This document shows positions 42,381 to 49,766 of a DNA stretch of 64,000 nucleotides, in pieces (the first letter of the stretch is position 1; the number at the start of each line of letters is the position of its first letter). The stretch is from Hyphomonadaceae bacterium (GTDB lineage: Bacteria > Pseudomonadota > Alphaproteobacteria > Caulobacterales > Aquidulcibacteraceae). Below the pieces are notes generated by a model. It was not told the DNA's origin, did not search any database, and saw only the letters and a list, made by a program, of their open reading frames with translations. The DNA lies in NCBI GenBank assembly GCA_016791445.1, contig JAEUMP010000020.1, positions 86,947-150,946 on the forward strand, given 5' to 3'. Both the position numbers and the translations under genes were made by a program.

Positions 42381-44216
42381 TCACACCGGCAGCGTCGCCC
42401 GCACCAGGGCGCCCTTCGGTTGCCCGTCGCGGATATCCACATCGCCGCCGTGCGCCCGCGCGATCTCGCGCGCAGCGGCGAGACCCAGCCCTGCGCCCGC
42501 GCCTGTCGCACCCTCGCCGCGCACGAACGGACGGAACACCTTCTCGCGTTCTTCGCGCGGCACGCCCGGACCATCGTCGGCGACCTCGATGCACGCATCG
42601 CCGCCGTCCTGACGCATCGTCACCCGGGCCGCGCCGCCGTATTTCACCGCATTGTCGATGAGATTTTCCACGAGCCGCTTCAGCCCCACGGGCTGGCCCA
42701 TCACCACGAGACGATCGGGCCCCTCATACGTCACCGCCTGTCCCGTCGCCGCACGATCGTCGGCGACGCTCTGCAGCAGCGCGGCAAGATCCAGCTTCAC
42801 CCGCGCCTCGCGGGTCGGATCGTCACGCGCGAAAGCGATGAAGGACGACACCATCGCGTCGATCTCTCCGGTCTCCTTCGCCAGCCGCTCGCGCAATGCG
42901 GGATCTGCGTTCTCGGCGGCAAGCCGCAGGCGCATCAGCGGCGTGCGCAAATCGTGCGCGACCGCAGCGAGCATCTCGGTGCGCTCCGCGACCAGCGATC
43001 GCAACCGGCCCTGCATGGCATTCACCGCACGCGCAGCCGTGCGCAGTTCGCGTGGTCCCTCTTCCTTCACCGGCGCCTCGCCGACATCGACTCCCACGCG
43101 TCGCGCCGCTTCCGCGAACCGCTGGATCGGCGCCGCCAGACGACGCGCAAACAGCAACGCCAGCAACAGCAGGATCGCGAGCGTCGCGCCGATGCCGAGG
43201 GCGGCGCGCATGATCCAGTCGAACGTCTCGGCGCTCGACTGCTGCCGCATCACGAGCCATCGCCCGTCAGCGAGTTCGGCGGCCACAAGAAATCCCGACA
43301 TCAGCACGACACCCGGCGGCGGCGGCGCAAAACGCGGCGGCTCCGGCGGTTCGGCGGGCGCGAGCGGCGCCAGCGGCGGCAAGGGCGCAGGCGCGCGTTT
43401 CGTGCTGGCTTGCGGCGGCGCGGGCGGGGCCGGCGTTGCGGGCGGCTCGGGCGTGACGAATTTCGGCCCCTCCGACGTCGGTCGCAGCACGCGCACGACT
43501 CCGTCCGGGCCGACAACGACCTGGCGGCGCATTTCGCGGCTCGTCTGCATTTCACGCGTGCGCGCGTGCGCCTGGCGGCGTTTCTCGGCCTCGTCGCGAC
43601 GTTGTTCGGCTTCCGCAAGAAGTCGCTCCGCCTCTAGGCGACGCGCTTCCACGTCCTTGCTGCGTCGTTCGAGTTCCTGGCGGCGCTGCTCCACTTCCGC
43701 GCGGCGCGCCTCCACCTCCGCCCGCAGCTTTTCGGATTCAAGGCGCGATTTCTCGACGGCCTCCCGCATCGCTTCGGATTCGGCGTGCGCGCGCTCGCGC
43801 TCCATGCGTTCGACGCGGAACTCCTCGCTGCGCACGCGGAACACCACGACGTCCGTCGGCGTGGCGTCGAAGGCGACAAGCACCTTCGACGGGTCGGTAT
43901 CGAGACGACGCGCCAGATCGTTGACGATGATGCGCCCTGCACGCGGTCCGCGTGTGGCGCGCGGCTTCTGCTTCTCGATCGACCAGCGCGCGCCTTCGCC
44001 CGAGGCGGGCGTGCGCCCCGTCTTGGCAACAGCGTATCCAGCGGTGAACGCGTCCAGGACCTTGTCGCCGCGCATTACGTCCGGCGGACGCGGCGGCAGC
44101 ATCACCACCGCCGTCAGGTTTACCACATACGCCGCCGCAAGCGCGATCGCGACGAGCACGGCGAGGTGAGCGGCGATGGGCAATCCTGATTTCGCGGGCG
44201 CTTCGGCGTCGCTCAT
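42381..44216 (-). CDS. Sensor histidine kinase with long periplasmic coiled coil
   Basis: A 611-residue EnvZ-type kinase. TM1 (about 17-40) and TM2 (about 335-357) bracket a periplasmic region of nearly 300 residues. In it, residues 131-232 are a highly charged Glu/Arg heptad-like coiled coil, followed by a Pro-rich linker (254-300). HAMP, DHp (phospho-acceptor His in AVAHDLRTPLMRL) and ATPase (NLIDNAVKY, DDGPGVP, GAGLGL) domains follow. Ordinary EnvZ-like sensors have about 120 periplasmic residues. It is co-transcribed with the OmpR-type regulator 1 nt upstream; a periplasmic EF-hand protein is encoded divergently. Confidence 0.9.
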   Translation of the reverse strand: MSDAEAPAKSGLPIAAHLAVLVAIALAAAYVVNLTAVVMLPPRPPDVMRGDKVLDAFTAGYAVAKTGRTPASGEGARWSIEKQKPRATRGPRAGRIIVNDLARRLDTDPSKVLVAFDATPTDVVVFRVRSEEFRVERMERERAHAESEAMREAVEKSRLESEKLRAEVEARRAEVEQRRQELERRSKDVEARRLEAERLLAEAEQRRDEAEKRRQAHARTREMQTSREMRRQVVVGPDGVVRVLRPTSEGPKFVTPEPPATPAPPAPPQASTKRAPAPLPPLAPLAPAEPPEPPRFAPPPPGVVLMSGFLVAAELADGRWLVMRQQSSAETFDWIMRAALGIGATLAILLLLALLFARRLAAPIQRFAEAARRVGVDVGEAPVKEEGPRELRTAARAVNAMQGRLRSLVAERTEMLAAVAHDLRTPLMRLRLAAENADPALRERLAKETGEIDAMVSSFIAFARDDPTREARVKLDLAALLQSVADDRAATGQAVTYEGPDRLVVMGQPVGLKRLVENLIDNAVKYGGAARVTMRQDGGDACIEVADDGPGVPREEREKVFRPFVRGEGATGAGAGLGLAAAREIARAHGGDVDIRDGQPKGALVRATLPV

Positions 44217-44217
44217 G

Positions 44218-44955
44218 TCAGGCTGGCGTCGGTTTGATGGTGAAGAGATAGCCTTCCCCGCGCACGGTGCGGATGAGTTCGCCGGTCTCCGGCCGCTCCA
44301 GTTTCTTGCGCAGTCGGCTCACCTGCACGTCGACCGCGCGGTCGAACACTTCGGTGTCGTTGGAGAACGCCAGATCGAGCAACTGATCGCGCGAGAGCAC
44401 GCGCTGCGGCCGCTCCATGAAGGCGCGCAGTAGGCGAAACTCTCCGGTGGACAGCGAGACGAGCACGCCGTCGGGATCGACAAGCTCGCGGCGCGCGAAG
44501 TCGAACCGGAATCCCGCGAATCGCGCCGCTTCGGAAGCGCCGCGCTTCGTTTCGGTATCCTTCGCCCGCCGCAGGACCGCGCGGGCGCGCGCGACGAGTT
44601 CCCGCGGATTGCAGGGTTTGGAGAGATAGTCGTCGGCGCCCACTTCCAGACCGACGATGCGGTCCGCGTCATCGCCGAGCGCCGAGAGCATGATCACCGG
44701 CGGCCAGCCTCTCGTTGCAAGGCGCCGCGCCGCCGAAAGGCCGTCCTCGCCCGGCATCATGAGGTCCAGCACCACAAGATCGGCGCCGTCGGCCTCCAGC
44801 GCCTTGTCCATCGCGGCGGCGTCCGGCGCCGCGGAGGCCTTGAAGCCGGCGCGATGGAACACCTCGACCAGACCCGCACGGATGTCGGCGTCGTCGTCGA
44901 CGATGAGGACGTGCGGGACGTCGGGGGGAACAAGGGTCTCTTCGGTCATGGCCAT
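44218..44955 (-). CDS. OmpR-family response regulator
   Basis: A 245-residue regulator. The receiver domain has acidic DDDAD near residue 21, the phospho-acceptor Asp in LVVLDLMMPGEDG and Lys in YLSKPCNPREL. A winged-helix DNA-binding domain follows (LSTGEFRLLRAFMERPQRVLSRDQLL, DRAVDVQVSRLRKKLE, IRTVRGEGYLF). It is partner of the kinase directly downstream. ATG 44955 has GGAG 4 nt upstream; ATG 44949 is equally plausible. Direct repeats at 45069-45087 may be its binding site. Confidence 0.94.
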   Translation of the reverse strand: MAMTEETLVPPDVPHVLIVDDDADIRAGLVEVFHRAGFKASAAPDAAAMDKALEADGADLVVLDLMMPGEDGLSAARRLATRGWPPVIMLSALGDDADRIVGLEVGADDYLSKPCNPRELVARARAVLRRAKDTETKRGASEAARFAGFRFDFARRELVDPDGVLVSLSTGEFRLLRAFMERPQRVLSRDQLLDLAFSNDTEVFDRAVDVQVSRLRKKLERPETGELIRTVRGEGYLFTIKPTPA

Positions 44956-45068
44956 GGGGCTCCATCAAGAGCACGCGTGACGTTGCAGGGGTGTTTCAGC
45001 CGTGACGCACCCTGGAAGCAAACTGCCGCAATGGTGCAACCGGGCCCGACCATACAGGGTCCGCGACG

Positions 45069-45087
45069 TCCAAGGGATATCCAAGGG
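45069..45087. promoter_or_regulatory. Direct repeats upstream of the EF-hand gene
   Basis: TCCAAGGG occurs at 45069-45076 and 45080-45087, an 11-bp period (one helical turn), 42 bp before the EF-hand start. OmpR-type regulators bind tandem repeats with this period, and one is encoded divergently. Confidence 0.35.
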
Positions 45088-45129
45088 GGATGTGCCCGGA
45101 CCCGTCGTCAGAATGAGGAAGATACCCCC

Positions 45130-45801
45130 ATGAAGCGAGCCCTGTTCCTGGCCGGCGCGGCCTTTGCGGCCGTCACCGTCGGCGCTCTGGCCCACGCCGA
45201 CGACCGCGCCGAAGTGCGCCGCGAGCGCCACGAAGTCCGCATGGAGCGCATGACGCGCATCGACGCCAACAGCGACGGCTTCATCACCCGCGCCGAGGCG
45301 CAGGCCGAGGCCGAGCGCGTGTTCGCGGAACTCGACACCGACAACAACGGCAAGCTCGACAGCGCCGATCGCAGCCACGGCGGTCGCCATGTGATCGTGC
45401 ACCGTCGCGGCGACGGCGAGCACAAGGGCGGGCGTCATCGCGGGCGCGACGTCGATGTCACCGTGCGCACGGAAGAAGACGGCGGCCGCACCATCATCGA
45501 GCGTCGCGAAGTGCGCGTGGCGCCCAAGGCCGGCGCCGCGTCCCCGGCTGCACCGCAGCCGCCGGTTCCGCCCCGTCCGCCGCGTGCGCCAATGACGATG
45601 ATGCTGTTCCTCAACGCCGACGAGGCGGATCTCAACAACGACGGCGCGCTGTCGAAAGAGGAGTTTGTCGCGCAGCAGATGCGCTTCTTCGACGCCGCCG
45701 ACGCCAACCGCGACGGCAAGATCAAGTTCGAGCCGCCGAAACCGCCGCGCGCGCCCGAAGCCCCCACCCCGCCGGCGCCGCCGCAACCCCCGCGGCGCTA
45801 G
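45130..45801 (+). CDS. Periplasmic EF-hand calcium-binding protein
   Basis: A 223-residue exported protein (signal peptide 1-23, AHA-DD). Four EF-hand loops are visible: DANSDGFITRAE (45-56), DTDNNGKLDSAD (69-80), DLNNDGALSKEE (167-178) and DANRDGKIKFEP (191-202). The last lacks the acidic residue at position 12, so it may not bind Ca2+ well. Pairs one and two are separated from three and four by a His/Arg/Asp-rich stretch (81-130) and a Pro-rich hinge; a Pro-rich tail ends the chain. Divergent from the two-component pair, it may be its target or ligand sensor (inference). Confidence 0.88.
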   Translation: MKRALFLAGAAFAAVTVGALAHADDRAEVRRERHEVRMERMTRIDANSDGFITRAEAQAEAERVFAELDTDNNGKLDSADRSHGGRHVIVHRRGDGEHKGGRHRGRDVDVTVRTEEDGGRTIIERREVRVAPKAGAASPAAPQPPVPPRPPRAPMTMMLFLNADEADLNNDGALSKEEFVAQQMRFFDAADANRDGKIKFEPPKPPRAPEAPTPPAPPQPPRR

Positions 45802-45808
45802 GGGCGAA

Positions 45809-45845
45809 CGCCGGCGGCGCGCATCCCCCTGCCGCGCCGCCGGCG
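45809..45845 (+). terminator. Strong GC hairpin after the EF-hand gene
   Basis: CGCCGGCGGCGCG (45809-45821) and CGCGCCGCCGGCG (45833-45845) are exact 13-bp complements with an 11-base loop, 8 bp past the stop. There is no T-run, so it may stabilise the mRNA end rather than terminate on its own. Confidence 0.6.
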
Positions 45846-45909
45846 CACCTTGTCTGATCTGCAACCTCGTCAGCCTGGCGAAGCAACGCTTCGCGGGGTT
45901 CTCTTCCGC

Positions 45910-46347
45910 TCAGCCCGGGAGCGAGAAGATTTCAGGATGGATCGGCTGCAGGATCGGCGATCCGAAGCGCAGCTTCTTGCCGTCCTCCAGCCGCTCGTAC
46001 GGCACGAAGATCTGCACGCCCTCGCCCTTGTCGTGCTCGACATGGACCACCAGCGCCTCGCGCTGTTCGCCGGCGATCGCCACCTTGCCGTCGAAGGCGA
46101 GGCCCGCGATGAAGATACGACCCGCCTCTGCCTCCTTGCGAAAGCCCATGATCAGGCCGGAGATATGATCGTTCGGCGTCGACCGTTCGATCGGCAGATC
46201 GACATTGACGTGCGTGCGCTCGCCGTTCTGCCGGGTGGCCGCGCCGAAGGGCGCGAACGAGCCGCCGAGTTCCAGCACCTTCGCGGCTTCCGCGTAGAGA
46301 TAGTCGAACGTCTCCTGGACGTCCTTCTGCGTGGCCTCTGTGCCCAT
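45910..46347 (-). CDS. Conserved hypothetical protein
   Basis: A 145-residue soluble acidic protein with no signal peptide or membrane segment. It alternates short strands (GRIFIAGLAFDGKVAIAG, REALVVHVEHDKGEGVQIFVPYER) with an N-terminal helix (TQKDVQETFDYLYAEAAKVLEL). I recognise no family or catalytic motif. It is surrounded by the EF-hand gene (convergent) and a TPR protein gene on the same strand 80 bp upstream. Confidence 0.72.
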   Translation of the reverse strand: MGTEATQKDVQETFDYLYAEAAKVLELGGSFAPFGAATRQNGERTHVNVDLPIERSTPNDHISGLIMGFRKEAEAGRIFIAGLAFDGKVAIAGEQREALVVHVEHDKGEGVQIFVPYERLEDGKKLRFGSPILQPIHPEIFSLPG

Positions 46348-46427
46348 GACGGTCTCCGGCCGCCGCAGCGGCGGCAGGCACCCGCTTAGCCCTGCCGGGA
46401 TGGCGACGCCAGCCCGGAAAGCGCCCG

Positions 46428-47741
46428 TCAGCTCGCCGCCCGGCGCCGCGCCTCGTCGAAGAAGTGCTGGTGCTTGGGATTAAACATGCCAACCGCGACC
46501 GCCTTCTCCATGGCCGCCGTCACATCGCGCCAGCCCACCCCCGCATTGCCGATGCTCGCCAGCCGCCACAGCGACAACCACAGGTCCCGCTGCGCGGCAT
46601 GGTCAGCGGCGTCGCGCGCGATCGCCTGCCGTGCGTTCTCGTGGGCGTCGCGCAGGGAAACCGTGGCGGCGTCGGTCAAGCCCGCGAGACGCTGGATCTC
46701 GCCGAGCGAATTCAGGGCGCCCGCGAGCGCCGTCCGCGCGCCCGGCGGACCGCCGGTCGCCAGCAGGCCGCGCCGCAGCGACACGGCTTCGTCCGCGAAC
46801 CGGATCGCGTACTCGTAGTCTCGCGCGCTCGCGGCCACGGACGCCGACTTTTCCAGCAGCTCCGCCACGCCCTTTTCCAGCCCCGATCCCGCGCCGGCCG
46901 CCGCCGCGAGCTTGCGCGCGCCGGCGAGCGCCTCCGCATAGTGCTGTTGTGCAGCGGCGTAGTTTTCCCGCACGACATTGGCGTCGGCGAGCAGCGTCAG
47001 GCGCGCCACGAGATCGCGCAGCGTCACCGCTTCGCGCGCGCCGGCCTTGATGGCGGCGCGCGACGCATCGACCGCCTGGGCGCCGTTGTTCACCGCGCCC
47101 TCGAAGTCGCCGCGTCCCATGGCGATCAGCGCCGCTTCGAAGAAGGCGACGCCGCGTTCGTCGGGCGTCCGACCGGCCATGATCGCCGTGCTCGCCGCGA
47201 GATTGGCGCCATCGAGATCCTGAGAGAGCGCGCGCAGCCGCGCGAGAAAGATGCAGCCCCAGAAGTCGCGCTGGTCGAGGGCGAACGCCTGCTCGTACGC
47301 CTTGCGCGCGCGCGGGCCATCAACGCCGTAGAGAATCGCCCCGACCCGGCGCCATTTTTCGGCGCTGCGGGCGCTCGTGGCGTCGCGCTCAAGCGCGGTG
47401 AAGGCGGCTTCGAGATTGTCGTTCGCGAGATCGCGCGCCGCGCCGCTCACTGCGGCGTCGGACAGAAGGGACTCCAGCGCGCGCTTCTGCGCGTCGATCG
47501 CCTCCAGCGTCATCGGCGCCGACTGCGGGCCCGCGCGGCGCGATAGCACCGCCGCCAGCTGCGCCGGCGCGCCGCCGCCCGGGGACGGCGCGACTGCAGG
47601 TTGCGGCGTCGGTCGAGGCGCCTGGGGCGGCTGGCGGACCTCCGGTCTGGCTTCCGCCCGCTGCGGCTGGGGCGGCGGAGGCGGCGGCGGCGGCGGCGGC
47701 GCAGCGTTCTTTTCTTCCTTCGGCTTCTTCTTCCAGAACAT
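46428..47741 (-). CDS. Tetratricopeptide-like repeat protein with proline-rich N-terminus
   Basis: A 437-residue protein starting MFWKKKPKEEK, then a Pro-rich stretch with ten consecutive prolines (about 15-65), then helical repeats. TPR-like units are visible around AEKWRRVGAILYGVDGPRARKAYEQAFALD, NYAAAQQHYAEALAGARKL and DYEYAIRFADEAVSL. No enzyme domain is seen. Probably cytoplasmic and a scaffold; function unknown. ATG 47741 was preferred to the longer frame that continues over the retron promoter region. Divergent from the retron, with 268 bp between start codons. Base composition is like the core genes. Confidence 0.82.
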   Translation of the reverse strand: MFWKKKPKEEKNAAPPPPPPPPPPQPQRAEARPEVRQPPQAPRPTPQPAVAPSPGGGAPAQLAAVLSRRAGPQSAPMTLEAIDAQKRALESLLSDAAVSGAARDLANDNLEAAFTALERDATSARSAEKWRRVGAILYGVDGPRARKAYEQAFALDQRDFWGCIFLARLRALSQDLDGANLAASTAIMAGRTPDERGVAFFEAALIAMGRGDFEGAVNNGAQAVDASRAAIKAGAREAVTLRDLVARLTLLADANVVRENYAAAQQHYAEALAGARKLAAAAGAGSGLEKGVAELLEKSASVAASARDYEYAIRFADEAVSLRRGLLATGGPPGARTALAGALNSLGEIQRLAGLTDAATVSLRDAHENARQAIARDAADHAAQRDLWLSLWRLASIGNAGVGWRDVTAAMEKAVAVGMFNPKHQHFFDEARRRAAS

Positions 47742-47861
47742 GCGGGCGCTTCTCTGCCTGACGCGGCGCTCCGGCCGCCTGACGGGCCGGCAAGGGAGCA
47801 CAGCGCGGCGACCCCCGTCCAGTGCGGCGGCGCCATGAACCGCTTGCAACACCCCCGCCCG

Positions 47862-47890
47862 TTGACAGCGCCCGTCCCGCTTCGGAGAAC
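47862..47890 (+). promoter_or_regulatory. Candidate promoter of the retron
   Basis: A perfect TTGACA (47862-47867) is followed after 17 bp by the weak -10 GAGAAC (47885-47890). The expected transcription start, about 47897, coincides with the first base of the a1 repeat of the predicted retron RNA. Confidence 0.5.
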
Positions 47891-47896
47891 GGGGCA

Positions 47897-48019
47897 CGGA
47901 AGCATCCCGTCCTTCTACGTCCGCTGTCGATCCTGCGGCGGAACAGACAATGCTCCACTTTAAGGCCCCTGCACGGGTGCAGGGGCCTTCGTAAGGTACG
48001 AGGGACGGGATGCCTTCCG
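47897..48019 (+). ncRNA. Predicted retron msr-msd non-coding RNA
   Basis: The layout is a retron RNA. The a1 arm (47897-47912, CGGAAGCATCCCGTCC) pairs with a2 (48003-48019) over 16 bp with one bulged C. The duplex extends inward by six more pairs, one a T-G wobble, with a second bulged C. G47919 follows directly after a1, where the 2'-5' branch guanosine lies in known retrons. A TCCGC/GCGGA stem (from 47920) is a candidate msr hairpin. AAGGCCCCTGCA/TGCAGGGGCCTT with a CGGG loop (47962-47989) is the msd hairpin. About 120 nt is short for the class. The a2 arm contains the RT ribosome site and start codon. Confidence 0.72.
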
Positions 48020-49647
48020 AGCCAGGTTCCGAAAAGCCGGTCCGCGACCCCGGCCCGCCTGCCATCCTCTGGCGCGGCAAGCCGCTGGAGACGCCGTTCG
48101 ACGTCGCGGGCTATTTCGGCGTCGCGCACAATCATCTCATGTGGGCGCTCTACAAGGCGCCGCCGCAGACGCGGTACCGCACCTTCGAGATTCCCAAGCG
48201 CACGGGCGGCATGCGTCTGATCTCCGCGCCGAACGGACTTGTGCGGGATCTGCAGACGAAGCTCGCGCCGGTGCTGGCCGCCGCCTACGACGCGCACCCG
48301 GCCGCGCACGGATTTCTGTCGGGCAAGAGCGTCGTCTCGAACGCGCGGGAGCACGCCGATCAGCGGCTCGTGCTCAACATCGACCTCGAGGACTTCTTCC
48401 CGACGATCAATTTCGGCCGCGTGCGCGGGCTGTTCATGGCGCGGCCGTTCTTCATGGGCGCGGGCGCGGCGGCGGTGATGGCGCAGATCGTCACGCACCG
48501 GAACGGACTGCCGCAGGGCGCGCCGACATCGCCGGTCCTCTCCAACTTCATCGCCGCCACGCTCGACCGCCGCCTCACGCGGCTCGCGAAGGAGAATCGC
48601 CTTCGCTATACGCGCTACGCCGACGACATCACCTTCTCGACGAACCAGCCCACCTTCCCGCCCTCCATCGTCATCACGGACCAGGCGTCGGGCAAGATCG
48701 TGCCGGCGGAGACGCTCGAGCGTGCGATCGCGGCGGCGGGCTTCGCCATCAATCGCAAGAAGGTCCGGCTGCAGACGCGCCATCAGCGCCAGTCGGTGAC
48801 GGGGCTCGTCGTCAACACGGCGCCGAACGTCCACCGCGCGCGGGTGCGCAAAGTCCGCGCGATGATCCATGCGTGGGAGAAGTTCGGGCTGCAAAGCGCG
48901 GCCTACGAGCATTTCCGCAAATACCGCGGCGCCTCGGGCGCCATGCCGGACGATCCCTCCACCGCGTTCCGCAACATCGTCTACGGCCAGCTTTCCTTTG
49001 TGAAGATGGTGCGTGGGCGCGACGACAAGGTGTTCCTCAAGCTCTGCGCGAAGCTCATCGACCTCGATCCGAACCCGTCGAAGTTCATCAAGCAGATGGT
49101 GTTCGGCGCCGACGACTTCGACGTCTTCATCAGCCATGCGAGCGAGGACAAGGAAACCATAGCGCGGCCGATCTACGAGGCGTGCGCGCGGCTCGGCGTG
49201 AAGGCGTTCCTCGACGAGGCGCATATCGGCTGGGGCGAGGACTTCACGAAGAAGATCAACACCGCGCTCGGCGCGGCCCGCACGGTCCTGTGCGTGATCT
49301 CGCAGACGGCGGTGACGAAGGAGTGGCCGCTCGCGGAGATCAACACCGCGCTGTCGATGGACGTGATCGGGCAGAAGAAGGTCGTGCCGCTGATCGTGGG
49401 GCAGCCTGATCTGTCAAAGCTGCCGCTCCTGAAGGCGCGCGATCAGATGGTGTGGCGCGGCGACGCCGAGATGGTCGCGCGCGAAGTGGCGAAGATCGCG
49501 AAGCCGCCGAAACCCGACGTCGTCAAAGGCGGCGCAAGCCTGCCCGTCATCGCCCCGAACTCCACCATCGAAGCCAAACGCGCCGCGCAGGAAGCGGGCG
49601 GGAAGAAGAAGGGCGGCGGGTTGTTTGGGTGGTTCGGGAAGAAGTGA
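48010..49647 (+). CDS. Retron-type reverse transcriptase fused to a TIR domain
   Basis: A 545-residue two-domain protein. Retron RT marks in order: AHGFLSGKSVVSNAREH with the retron-specific NAxxH (111-115), catalytic Asp in NIDLEDFF (123-130), LPQGAPTSP (167-175), YADD (203-206) and the thumb VTG (263-265) used for RNA recognition. A TIR domain follows (about 369-495: DVFISHASEDK; W439 and likely catalytic Glu443 in EWPLAE), implying NAD+ cleavage. A basic tail ends KKKGGGLFGWFGKK. RT-TIR fusions are known anti-phage retrons in which phage infection releases the toxic domain. ATG 48010 lies within the a2 RNA repeat. Base composition resembles the core genome. Confidence 0.93.
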   Translation: MPSEPGSEKPVRDPGPPAILWRGKPLETPFDVAGYFGVAHNHLMWALYKAPPQTRYRTFEIPKRTGGMRLISAPNGLVRDLQTKLAPVLAAAYDAHPAAHGFLSGKSVVSNAREHADQRLVLNIDLEDFFPTINFGRVRGLFMARPFFMGAGAAAVMAQIVTHRNGLPQGAPTSPVLSNFIAATLDRRLTRLAKENRLRYTRYADDITFSTNQPTFPPSIVITDQASGKIVPAETLERAIAAAGFAINRKKVRLQTRHQRQSVTGLVVNTAPNVHRARVRKVRAMIHAWEKFGLQSAAYEHFRKYRGASGAMPDDPSTAFRNIVYGQLSFVKMVRGRDDKVFLKLCAKLIDLDPNPSKFIKQMVFGADDFDVFISHASEDKETIARPIYEACARLGVKAFLDEAHIGWGEDFTKKINTALGAARTVLCVISQTAVTKEWPLAEINTALSMDVIGQKKVVPLIVGQPDLSKLPLLKARDQMVWRGDAEMVAREVAKIAKPPKPDVVKGGASLPVIAPNSTIEAKRAAQEAGGKKKGGGLFGWFGKK

Positions 49648-49766
49648 GAAGTGGCTCCTCCCTCTAGGTTTACTCCCCTACCGAGCGAGTGATCGGTGCG
49701 TGTTGCGCTTTGCGCTAGCGGATTCATTGCGGCTGGTTAACAATCCCCCCAAGTTCGGAGGGTGGG

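Noticed and set aside
47962..47989. AAGGCCCC-type hairpin as a rho-independent terminator
   Set aside because: No plus-strand gene ends upstream of it (the TPR gene is divergent), there is no T-run, and it lies between matching a1/a2 arms; an msd hairpin fits better.
47389..49224. 611-codon minus-strand frame antisense to the RT and over the TPR start
   Set aside because: It reads through the RT-TIR gene in reverse with no recognisable domain.
48010..49647. Group II intron maturase or diversity-generating retroelement RT
   Set aside because: NAxxH and VTG are retron marks; there is no maturase/HNH domain, no intron boundaries, no Avd gene and no template/variable repeat. The FGE-fold domain at 59.4 kb has no matching repeat near the RT.
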